Below are positions 6,847 to 12,253 of a stretch of 12,596 bases of DNA, piece by piece (position 1 is the stretch's first letter; the number at the start of each line of letters is the position of its first letter). The position numbers and the translations under genes were made by a program. Source of the DNA: an uncultured Opitutia bacterium (GTDB taxonomy: Bacteria > Verrucomicrobiota > Verrucomicrobiia > Opitutales > UBA953); contig CAIKRN010000243.1 in assembly GCA_903829855.1 (NCBI GenBank), forward strand, positions 1-12,596. The letters run 5' to 3'. The notes beneath the pieces were generated by a model that saw only the letters and a program-made list of their open reading frames with translations, was not told where the DNA came from and searched no databases.

Positions 6847-7626
6847 ATGCGTCTCGCTCACCTGCTATCCCTCCTCGCCGCCACCAGCCTCCTCGTGGCT
6901 GAAGGCTATACCGATACCCCGCTCATCCCGGGCACGACTTGGCACGTCCATGACTCCGCCCGCCCGCAGCCACCTCGCGCTGAGCTCGCGAAGCTTAAGT
7001 GCAACGAGGCCGCCGCTCCGGCTGGTGCTATCGTGCTTTTCGACGGTAAGGATGTCGCGACCGAATGGGAGCCCGACGGCAAAAATACCGCCCTCTGGTT
7101 GGTGAAGGACGGTACGATGATCGCTCGCAGCAATGGCATTCACACCAAGCGCTCCTTCGGCGATATCACCCTCCATGCTGAATGGCGTTCCGCCGAAGGC
7201 TATGACACCAACCCTAAGAAAAAGGGCCAGGGCAACTCCAACAGTGGCGTCTTCTTCATGCAGACCTACGAACTCCAGGTGCTCGATTGCTGGAAGACGG
7301 ATACGTACGCCGACGGGATGACCGCCGCGATCTATGGCCAGAAGCCACCGCTCTTTAATGCCTGCCTGCCTTCCCGTTCTTGGAATAGCTATGATGTCGA
7401 ATGGGCCGCTCCGCGCTTCAAGGCGGACGGCACCGTCGCCAGCACGGCCCATATCACTGTCGTTATGAACGGCGTCAAAGTGCAGGATAACTCCGAGTAT
7501 ATCGGCCCGAGCAGCCATAAGAAGAATCCACCTTACGTGAAGCATGCGGACAAGTTGCCGATCGCCCTGCAGTGGCACGGTGATGCGGTGGAATACCGCA
7601 ACTTCTGGGTCGTCGAAAAGAAGTAA
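6847..7626 (+). CDS. Secreted DUF1080 (3-keto-disaccharide hydrolase family) protein
   Basis: The 259-residue protein has an N-terminal signal peptide (MRLAHLLSLLAATSLLVAEG, cleavage probably near residue 18-20) with no lipobox Cys. From about residue 60 it carries a single DUF1080 concanavalin-like beta-sandwich domain, recognised by IVLFDGKDV (62-70), SFGDITLHAEWR (103-114), GNSNSGVFFMQTYELQVLD (129-147), WNSYDVEWAAPRF (179-191) and the closing IALQWHGDAVEYRNFWV (239-255). Some family members hydrolyse 3-keto-glycosides in oxidative sugar degradation, and the family is strongly expanded in Planctomycetes and Verrucomicrobia. The substrate here is unknown. Predicted location is periplasm or outside. 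There is no Shine-Dalgarno; a pyrimidine-rich stretch (ACCCCTCCTCACCT) runs into the ATG. The next gene starts three bases after its stop. Confidence 0.92.
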   Translation: MRLAHLLSLLAATSLLVAEGYTDTPLIPGTTWHVHDSARPQPPRAELAKLKCNEAAAPAGAIVLFDGKDVATEWEPDGKNTALWLVKDGTMIARSNGIHTKRSFGDITLHAEWRSAEGYDTNPKKKGQGNSNSGVFFMQTYELQVLDCWKTDTYADGMTAAIYGQKPPLFNACLPSRSWNSYDVEWAAPRFKADGTVASTAHITVVMNGVKVQDNSEYIGPSSHKKNPPYVKHADKLPIALQWHGDAVEYRNFWVVEKK

Positions 7627-7629
7627 GCT

Positions 7630-8466
7630 GTGCTGATCGCAATCCTGGCCTACTCGAGGAAGCATTTTTTAGGGCTTCTTCTGGTAGGCCTCGTTTTTTA
7701 CTTCATCGAGCGCGTGATGGGGGCGCGCCGGCGTCCCGGCTTTTTCCGCTCGGGTATGCTCACCGATGCGGTTTACTTTTTCACCGCAGAGCTTTTTAAG
7801 CAGGCATCCCGGATGCTTTTAATCGGACCGTTTATCCTGTTGGTCGTGCTGGGACTGACGACCGGGGAGGCCGTGAAGGCGGGGCTTTACCGCGGCTTCG
7901 GCCCCGTCTCCGCCCAGCCGGTCTGGTTACAGGCGATCGAGATCTACATACTGGCCGACTTCCTCGGGTACTGGATTCACCGTCTCTTCCATACGGCTGG
8001 CTGGTGGCCATTCCATGCGGTGCACCATAGCTCTGAGGAACTCGATTGGCTTTCGAGTGTGCGCGTGCATCCGCTTAACGAAGCCGTCGACAAGATTGCT
8101 CCAGCGGTGCCGATTCTCTTTCTGGGCTTTGACCCGACCGTGACAGTGGGTGTCACGGGCTTTCTGACTTTCTACGCGATTTTCCTACACGCCGATGTCG
8201 ACTGGGATTTCGGCCCATTGCGTTCGGTGGTCTCGACCCCAGTCTTCCACCGCTGGCATCACTCGAAGGACCCTCAGGCCATCGATAAGAATTTCGCCGG
8301 CCTGCTGCCGCTGTGGGATATCCTGTTCGGTACTTATTATATGCCCCGCGATCGCCTCCCGCAGAACTTCGGTGTGCCCGAGTTGGTGTCGAAGGGCTAT
8401 TTCGGGCAGTTGTGGCATCCATTTGCTGGCTGGTTCAAACGGCAGGGGCCGCCGCCCCTGCCGTGA
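7630..8466 (+). CDS. Fatty acid hydroxylase / sterol desaturase superfamily membrane protein
   Basis: A 278-residue integral membrane protein with hydrophobic segments near residues 12-28, 62-76, 101-115, 156-166 and 172-186. The di-iron histidine clusters of the family are complete: H117-x3-H121 (HRLFH), H129-x2-HH133 (HAVHH) and H207-x2-HH211 (HRWHH), plus H187. These enzymes use O2 and a membrane redox partner to hydroxylate or desaturate lipids such as fatty acids, sterols, carotenoids or hopanoid-like compounds; the substrate cannot be told from sequence. The start is GTG 7630; the next in-frame ATG would remove the first membrane helix. It follows the DUF1080 gene by three bases, implying cotranscription, although a shared pathway is not obvious. 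The C-terminus is short and proline-rich (RQGPPPLP). Confidence 0.88.
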   Translation: MLIAILAYSRKHFLGLLLVGLVFYFIERVMGARRRPGFFRSGMLTDAVYFFTAELFKQASRMLLIGPFILLVVLGLTTGEAVKAGLYRGFGPVSAQPVWLQAIEIYILADFLGYWIHRLFHTAGWWPFHAVHHSSEELDWLSSVRVHPLNEAVDKIAPAVPILFLGFDPTVTVGVTGFLTFYAIFLHADVDWDFGPLRSVVSTPVFHRWHHSKDPQAIDKNFAGLLPLWDILFGTYYMPRDRLPQNFGVPELVSKGYFGQLWHPFAGWFKRQGPPPLP

Positions 8467-8484
8467 CCGGAATCGCTTCCCCGT

Positions 8485-8512
8485 TTGCATTGGGCGTCCG
8501 CCCCGTTAACTT
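8485..8512 (+). promoter_or_regulatory. Weak sigma70-like promoter candidate before kamA
   Basis: TTGCAT (8485-8490) and TAACTT (8507-8512) are separated by 16 bases and end 14 bases before the ATG, which would give a very short leader. The match is modest, and read-through from the upstream hydroxylase gene is equally possible. Confidence 0.25.
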
Positions 8513-8526
8513 GGAAGCCTTAGCCG

Positions 8527-9684
8527 ATGTACCCTCAAGACCTTCGCGAACACTGGCATGTCGGCCAAGGCCTTTGGAAGGATGTGCCCGCCGCCGAGTG
8601 GAATGATTGGCATTGGCAGCTGCGGAACCGCATCACGACGCTGGCCCAGCTGGAGGAGCGACTGGAACTGACGAAGGAAGAGCGGGAAGGTTGCTTGTTT
8701 GCCCCGCATAAGCTGTCGCTCTCGATCACGCCGCACTTCTTTAATCTCATCGACCCAAAGGACCCGAACTGCCCGGTGCGCCGTCAGGTGATTCCGCGGA
8801 TTGAGGAATCCTACGTCGCACCGGGGGAATCTGAGGATCCCGTGGGCGAAGAGGGCACCATGCCGGTCCCCGGGATCGTCCATCGCTATCCGGATCGCGT
8901 GCTCTTCTTGGTCACCGATCGCTGCGCTTCTTATTGCCGTTATTGCACCCGCAGCCGCTTGGTTTCCAATGCGCAGGCCTATGATTTCCATCCGGAACTC
9001 GAGGCCGGCTTGAAATACATCGAAGCGCATCCTGAGGTGCGCGATGTCCTGTTGTCCGGTGGCGATCCGCTCTTGCTTTCCGATGCTAAGCTGGACGCTT
9101 TGCTCGGTCGCCTGCGCGCAATCAAGCACGTGGAGTTTATTCGCATCGGTTCGCGTATCCCTGTCTTCCTGCCGCAACGCATCACGCCGGAGCTGGCCGA
9201 GATTTTCCGCAAGCACGGACCGATCTGGATGAGCATTCACACGAATCATCCCAAGGAGGTCACCCGTGAGCTCGCCGATGCTTGTCAGCGCCTATCCTTC
9301 GCTGGCGTGCCGCTTGGCAACCAGTCGGTCCTGCTTGCCGGGGTGAACGATGACGCCGAGGTGATGAAGTCGCTCGTCCACCGCCTGTTGATGATGCGCG
9401 TGCGGCCGTACTACCTTTACGCCTGCGACTTGATTGAAGGCTCAACCCACTTCCGTGCGCCCATCCAGAAGGGCATTGATATTATCCGGGCCCTGCGTGG
9501 CCACACGACGGGGTATGCCGTCCCGCAACTGATTATTGATACCCCAGGCGGCGGCGGCAAAGTCCCGATTAATCCAGAATACGTCCAGGCCATCCACGAT
9601 GGGATTGTGGAACTCCGTAATTTCGAGGACCGGGCCTATGTCTATCCGTCGGGCAACCAGATGCCGGACACGTATAACGTTTAA
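8527..9684 (+). CDS. kamA: Lysine 2,3-aminomutase (radical SAM, PLP-dependent), short form
   Basis: This enzyme interconverts L-alpha-lysine and L-beta-lysine using a [4Fe-4S] cluster, S-adenosylmethionine and pyridoxal phosphate. The 385-residue protein shows the radical-SAM motif C133-x3-C137-x2-C140 followed by R142, the PLP lysine in GGGGK345, and the acidic lysine-recognition residues D301 (YACDLIEG) and D338 (IIDTPGG). Against the Clostridium subterminale enzyme, recalled from memory, these correspond at a constant offset of eight (C125/129/132, R134, D293, D330, K337), so a true lysine aminomutase is favoured over EpmB. The structural zinc site appears lost: the equivalent of C268 is D276, and the protein ends at NQMPDTYNV before the CxCxxC tail. 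Beta-lysine can become the osmolyte N-epsilon-acetyl-beta-lysine, but no ablB acetyltransferase is next to it. A GGAAG (8513-8517) may act as a distant ribosome site. Confidence 0.9.
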   Translation: MYPQDLREHWHVGQGLWKDVPAAEWNDWHWQLRNRITTLAQLEERLELTKEEREGCLFAPHKLSLSITPHFFNLIDPKDPNCPVRRQVIPRIEESYVAPGESEDPVGEEGTMPVPGIVHRYPDRVLFLVTDRCASYCRYCTRSRLVSNAQAYDFHPELEAGLKYIEAHPEVRDVLLSGGDPLLLSDAKLDALLGRLRAIKHVEFIRIGSRIPVFLPQRITPELAEIFRKHGPIWMSIHTNHPKEVTRELADACQRLSFAGVPLGNQSVLLAGVNDDAEVMKSLVHRLLMMRVRPYYLYACDLIEGSTHFRAPIQKGIDIIRALRGHTTGYAVPQLIIDTPGGGGKVPINPEYVQAIHDGIVELRNFEDRAYVYPSGNQMPDTYNV

Positions 9685-9761
9685 GCGGTTAGCGGTTGGC
9701 GGTAAGCGGTTGGGAAGGCAATTCACGCAAAGGGGAACCGGAAACCGGATGATTGGCTGGG

Positions 9762-9837
9762 GCCTGTCATTGGGTAGGGCTGACCGCCTCGGTCAGCCGC
9801 GGTTAAGCGAGGGCGCTTAACCCTACCTAAAACAGGC
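9762..9837. other. Sequence able to fold into a three-way junction
   Basis: The outer stem is GCCTGT (9762-9767) with ACAGGC (9832-9837), then a junction stem GGTAG (9773-9777) with CTACC (9823-9827). Enclosed and directly abutting are two perfect 9-bp hairpins: GGCTGACCG / CGGTCAGCC (9778-9786, 9790-9798, loop CCT) and GGTTAAGCG / CGCTTAACC (9801-9809, 9814-9822, loop AGGG), with only two unpaired bases between them. It could be a structured RNA at the 3' end of the kamA transcript, a mobile palindromic repeat, or a DNA structure. Confidence 0.65.
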
Positions 9838-9874
9838 TAAGTCGTGACGCGGTCCCGACCCTACCCAAATCAGG
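9821..9874. repeat. Duplicated element end with an extra hairpin
   Basis: CCCTACCTAAAACAGG (9821-9836) recurs as CCCTACCCAAATCAGG (9859-9874), 14 of 16 identical. Between them GTCGTGAC (9841-9848) pairs with GTCCCGAC (9852-9859) with one mismatch and loop GCG. This looks like a second, degraded copy of the right end of the neighbouring three-way-junction element. Confidence 0.6.
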
Positions 9875-9925
9875 TGTTGGGCTTGAGCGGCTTTTCCTAT
9901 CCGCCAACCGCTAACCGCTTACCGC

Positions 9926-9961
9926 TATTGGTCGGCATGGCCTCCGCCATGCCGACCAATA
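9926..9961. repeat. Perfect palindrome with a 16-bp stem
   Basis: TATTGGTCGGCATGGC (9926-9941), loop CTCC, and its exact complement (9946-9961). It directly follows the right heptamer array. No T-tract flanks it on either strand, so it is not a typical terminator. Confidence 0.85.
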
Positions 9962-9963
9962 CA

Positions 9964-9990
9964 ACTAACCGGGGGTTTAATCCGGTTAGT
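9964..9990 (-). repeat. Hairpin downstream of the tRNA gene
   Basis: ACTAACCGG (9964-9972) and CCGGTTAGT (9982-9990) form a perfect 9-bp stem with a 9-nt loop. On the minus strand it begins nine bases after the encoded CCA of tRNA-Arg and is followed by TGTATTGG, a weak T-rich stretch, so it may terminate the tRNA transcript. It may also simply belong to the repeat cluster. Confidence 0.5.
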
Positions 9991-9998
9991 CCTCAAAG

Positions 9999-10073
9999 TG
10001 GTGGGCTCGTAGGGATTCGAACCCCAAACGTCTGATCCGTAGTCAGAAATGATATCCATTTCACCACGAGCCC
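9999..10073 (-). tRNA. tRNA-Arg (anticodon ACG)
   Basis: Read on the minus strand, the acceptor stem GGGCTCG / CGAGCCC is complete (7 bp). The D-arm is GTGA...TCAT, the anticodon stem TCTGA / TCAGA has loop CTACGGA (anticodon ACG at positions 34-36), and the T-arm loop is TTCGAAT. The discriminator is A (complement of 10002) and CCA is encoded (9999-10001). A34 is normally deaminated to inosine by TadA so that CGU, CGC and CGA are read. It lies 51 bases after ubiE on the same strand and could be cotranscribed; no strong promoter is seen in that gap. Confidence 0.97.
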
Positions 10074-10124
10074 GTAGTGAGGTGTTTGAGCAAACGACCC
10101 CCGGCTCCTAAGGCAAGGAATTTT

Positions 10125-10814
10125 TCAGACCTGCGCCTGATGCAGGGCCACGGTGCCGAAAAGCATCCTTTTATGGCTCACCTTCGCGAATCCGGCGGCT
10201 TTGAGCTCCACATCGAGGCCGGTGGCATCGGGGAAGCCGGCGATGCTGGTGCCGAGATATTTGTAAGCGCCAAAGTCTCCGGTGAGGAATCCCGCAAGCA
10301 CGGGCAGCACGCACCGCACATGTATGAAGTGGAAGGGCGCGAACCAGGCGCTCGGTTGGGAGAACTCGAGGATGAGTAGCGTGCCGTCGGGGTGCAAGAT
10401 GCGGCGGAGTTCGCCGAGCCCCTTGGCGCGGTCTTCGAAATTACGCACGCCGTAGGCAATCGTGACCACATCTTGCGAAGCGTCTGCGATCGGCAGCTGC
10501 ATGCAGTCGCCGGCTTTGAATTCCAGCGATACGTTTTCTTTCTTTGCGCGGACGCGGCCCAGTTCGAGCATTGGTTCGCAGAAGTCGTAGCCGACAATCG
10601 CGCAGTCCGTAGGCAGTTCGCGGCGCAGGGCGAAGGCGACGTCGCCGCTACCAGTAGCGAGGTCGGCGACGGTCTTCGGCTGGGCGGCCTTGGCAGCGGC
10701 CACGAGCTGTTCGCGCCAGCCGACGCACAGGCCGAGGCTTAAGACGCGGTTGGCAAAGTCATAACGGGAAGCGATGCCTGAAAACATGCGTTGGACTGCG
10801 GAGCCTTCGGGCAT
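10125..10814 (-). CDS. ubiE: Demethylmenaquinone/ubiquinone methyltransferase
   Basis: This SAM-dependent C-methyltransferase of quinone biosynthesis (UbiE/MenG) makes menaquinone from demethylmenaquinone; in Verrucomicrobia menaquinone is the expected product, so menG would be equally apt. The 229-residue length is typical. Seen are YDFANRVLSLGLCVGWR (18-34), the SAM-binding loop DLATGSGDVA (51-60), GYDFCEPML (75-83), YGVRNFEDRAKGLGELRRIL (121-140), LLILEFSQP (146-154) and the family signature YKYLGTSIAGFP (184-195). The protein is cytoplasmic, acting at the membrane face. It has the clearest Shine-Dalgarno of the window (GGAGGG seven bases before the ATG), lying inside a hairpin. It is downstream of mnmA on the same strand across a 177-base repeat-containing gap. 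Confidence 0.95.
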   Translation of the reverse strand: MPEGSAVQRMFSGIASRYDFANRVLSLGLCVGWREQLVAAAKAAQPKTVADLATGSGDVAFALRRELPTDCAIVGYDFCEPMLELGRVRAKKENVSLEFKAGDCMQLPIADASQDVVTIAYGVRNFEDRAKGLGELRRILHPDGTLLILEFSQPSAWFAPFHFIHVRCVLPVLAGFLTGDFGAYKYLGTSIAGFPDATGLDVELKAAGFAKVSHKRMLFGTVALHQAQV

Positions 10815-10820
10815 GGGCTT

Positions 10821-10840
10821 ACCCTCCGCACATTGCGGAG
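10821..10840 (-). promoter_or_regulatory. Ribosome binding site of ubiE embedded in a hairpin
   Basis: On the minus strand CTCCGCA (10840-10834), loop ATG and TGCGGAG (10830-10824) form a perfect 7-bp stem. The 3' arm contains most of the GGAGGG ribosome site (10827-10822), which is seven bases from the ATG at 10814. Folding would mask the site, so translation could depend on melting of the stem; regulation is inferred. Confidence 0.55.
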
Positions 10841-10868
10841 AAGGTCAAGTGAGTGAGACGGGAGGGGA

Positions 10869-10986
10869 CACGTTGACACGTGGGCACGCGGGCAAGGGCG
10901 AGAGACAAATGCCCTCATTTGACTAAAGGGGTGAGTTCTCGGCCCGTTGCTATCTCCCCTTGTCAACGTGCCAGCGTGCCCACGTG
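10869..10986. repeat. Inverted arrays of CACGTGGG-type octamers between mnmA and ubiE
   Basis: The left array (10869-10892, plus) has three octamers: CACGTTGA, CACGTGGG, CACGCGGG. The right array (10963-10986), read on minus, has CACGTGGG, CACGCTGG, CACGTTGA. Fifteen bases are exactly complementary (10875-10889 with 10974-10988), and GGGGACACGT (10864-10873) also matches ACGTGTCCCC (10982-10991), which reaches the end of mnmA. The enclosed 70 bases contain another perfect hairpin (10906-10921). No terminator T-run is seen. Confidence 0.85.
10906..10921. other. Small hairpin at the centre of the octamer element
   Basis: CAAATG (10906-10911), loop CCCT, CATTTG (10916-10921): a perfect 6-bp stem lying between the two octamer arrays, so the whole element is a nested inverted repeat. 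Confidence 0.5.
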
Positions 10987-10991
10987 TCCCC

Positions 10992-12068
10992 TTATACGAA
11001 CACGCCCCCGCCCATGAGGACACGGTCATGATAGACGGCCAGGACCTGCCCAGGGGCCAGGCCTCGCTGGGTCTCGGCGAAGTGGAGCCGCACCGTGCCG
11101 TCGGACTGCGGGATATACCGAGCCGACGTGGCTTTATCGCGATAGCGAACGCGAGCGAGGATATCCTGCTCGCCGCCGACGGGCCGGTTAATCCAAGTGA
11201 AATCACGCGCGCTGGCTTCGCTGGTGTACAGCCACGGCGCATCGGGCTTATCGAAGGCGACGTGGAGCGTGTTGGTCGCGAAATCTTTCTTCACGACGAC
11301 GAAGTATTCGTGGTCAGTGTTGGAGGGCAGTCCGATACCTTTGCGCTGGCCAATAGTGTAGCGATGCAAGCCACGGTGTTGGCCGATTTCTTTGCCGGCG
11401 GCATTCGCGATCGCTCCAGGCGCGTCCGGGATATGACGCTCGAGAAAATTTTGTACGGGGACTTGGCCGAGGAAGCAGATGCCTTGGCTGTCTTTGCGTT
11501 CGGCATTCGGCAGCTTCGCCTCCACGGCGATTTTTCGTACCTCGGGCTTCAGCAGTTCGCCGATCGGAAAAATCGCTTTCGCGAGCTGTTCCTGGCGGAG
11601 GAGGGCGAGGAAGTAGGATTGGTCCTTGTTCGGGTCGAGGCCTTCGAGGAGGTCGAACGTTCCGTCGGCGTTTGCGCGTCGTCGCGCGTAATGTCCCGTT
11701 GCGATGACTTCGAAGCCGTCTGCGAGGGCCTTGCGCAGGAAGACGCCAAACTTCATCTCGCGGTTGCAGATGATGTCAGGGTTAGGCGTCAGCCCACGCC
11801 GGTAGCCGTCGACGAGGTATTCGACGACGGTGCGCTTGTAGTCCTCGACGAGGTCGATGATCCGGAAGGGTAGCCCCAGATGGGCGGCGACGGCTTGGGC
11901 GTTGCGGACATCATCCTCCCAGGGGCATTCGCCCGGAAAGGGTAGGCCTTCCTCGTTCATCCAGGTCCGGAAGTAGGCCGCATGTACCTCATGCCCTTGC
12001 TGCTTAAGCAGAAGGGCGGCCACAGCGCTATCTACGCCGCCCGAGAGGGCTACTAAGACCTTGGACAT
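10992..12068 (-). CDS. mnmA: tRNA-specific 2-thiouridylase
   Basis: MnmA activates U34 of tRNA-Lys, tRNA-Glu and tRNA-Gln with ATP and replaces the C2 oxygen with sulfur received from a persulfide relay. The 358-residue length is normal. Visible are the PP-loop SGGVDS (residues 9-14), the catalytic cysteine C101 in NPDIICNREMKF, GHYARR (125-130), the second catalytic cysteine C198 in KDSQGICFLG, and the C-terminal signatures HRYTIGQRKGIGL (235-247) and GLAPGQVLAVY (336-346). ATG 12068 was chosen because MSKVLVALSGG fits family N-termini; an in-frame TTG at 12077 would add three residues. The leader shows only GGCGGGG before the ATG. It is divergent from the secreted coiled-coil gene and upstream of ubiE on the same strand. 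Confidence 0.96.
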   Translation of the reverse strand: MSKVLVALSGGVDSAVAALLLKQQGHEVHAAYFRTWMNEEGLPFPGECPWEDDVRNAQAVAAHLGLPFRIIDLVEDYKRTVVEYLVDGYRRGLTPNPDIICNREMKFGVFLRKALADGFEVIATGHYARRRANADGTFDLLEGLDPNKDQSYFLALLRQEQLAKAIFPIGELLKPEVRKIAVEAKLPNAERKDSQGICFLGQVPVQNFLERHIPDAPGAIANAAGKEIGQHRGLHRYTIGQRKGIGLPSNTDHEYFVVVKKDFATNTLHVAFDKPDAPWLYTSEASARDFTWINRPVGGEQDILARVRYRDKATSARYIPQSDGTVRLHFAETQRGLAPGQVLAVYHDRVLMGGGVFV

Positions 12069-12080
12069 CCCCGCCAAGGT

Positions 12081-12100
12081 AGGGCGGGGAAGGGCGGGGA
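12081..12100 (+). repeat. Tandem decamer with quadruplex pattern upstream of mnmA
   Basis: AGGGCGGGGA occurs twice in tandem (12081-12090, 12091-12100), giving four G-runs with one- and two-base loops, a good G-quadruplex pattern on the plus strand. It is 13 bases upstream of the mnmA ATG, so the mnmA leader RNA is C-rich here. Confidence 0.6.
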
Positions 12101-12116
12101 TACAGATTATTTAAAA

Positions 12117-12200
12117 GGGGCAGGGGTCGGGTTAGGGGTAGGTAAGACGAGCTTACTGAAGCCCTTGGTCGCCTGCATTTCCTACCCCTACCCCTATCCC
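12117..12200. repeat. Second inverted array of TACCCC-type hexamers, between mnmA and the coiled-coil gene
   Basis: The left arm (12117-12140) has four hexamers, read on minus from the centre as TACCCC, TAACCC, GACCCC, TGCCCC. The right arm (12183-12200) has three on plus: TACCCC, TACCCC, TATCCC. The 42-nt spacer contains AAGCCCTTGGT (12159-12169), ten of eleven identical to the element at 6700-6782. Outward flanks are A/T-rich (minus TTTTAAATAATCT, plus TTATGGTCTCATAT), as expected if each array lies upstream of a -10 region. The left arm on plus also fits a quadruplex pattern. Confidence 0.8.
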
Positions 12201-12253
12201 TTATGGTCTCATATCGCTTTGCTCTCCCGCCTTGGGCATGTTTTCCTCTCCTC

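Larger units (their letters stand above)
9684..9926. repeat. Inverted arrays of AGCGGTT-type heptamers flanking the gap after kamA
   Basis: The left array (9684-9711) is four heptamers: AGCGGTT, AGCGGTT, GGCGGTA, AGCGGTT. The right array (9899-9926), read on minus, is AGCGGTA, AGCGGTT, AGCGGTT, GGCGGAT. Nineteen bases are exactly complementary (9684-9702 with 9901-9919). The first unit begins on the last base of the kamA stop codon. Between the arms lie a three-way-junction sequence and a smaller hairpin. The 314-base gap 9685-9998 contains no convincing gene, only these repeats. Confidence 0.85.

Noticed and set aside
6865..7665. 266-residue open frame on minus, antisense to the DUF1080 gene
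   Set aside because: It overlaps a clear DUF1080 protein with signal peptide and extends into the hydroxylase start; no domain or ribosome site.
8506..9249. 247-residue open frame on minus, antisense to kamA
   Set aside because: The plus strand encodes KamA with intact catalytic residues across the whole stretch; the minus frame has no recognisable features.
6865..9684. DUF1080, hydroxylase and KamA genes as one new pathway
   Set aside because: Only adjacency supports it; kamA has its own 60-base gap and possible promoter, and the three reactions do not connect in any known scheme.
9684..9990. Possible CRISPR array after kamA
   Set aside because: The repeated units are only seven bases, tandem without spacers and inverted, and there are no cas genes.
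9926..10073. Possible tRNA-associated integration site (attachment site) at tRNA-Arg
   Set aside because: There is a repeat cluster next to the tRNA 3' end but no integrase, no direct repeat of the tRNA 3' end and no foreign genes in the window.
10947..11873. 308-residue open frame on plus, antisense to mnmA
   Set aside because: It lies opposite a complete, well-recognised mnmA with all catalytic motifs, its protein resembles no family, and long antisense frames are common in GC-rich genes.
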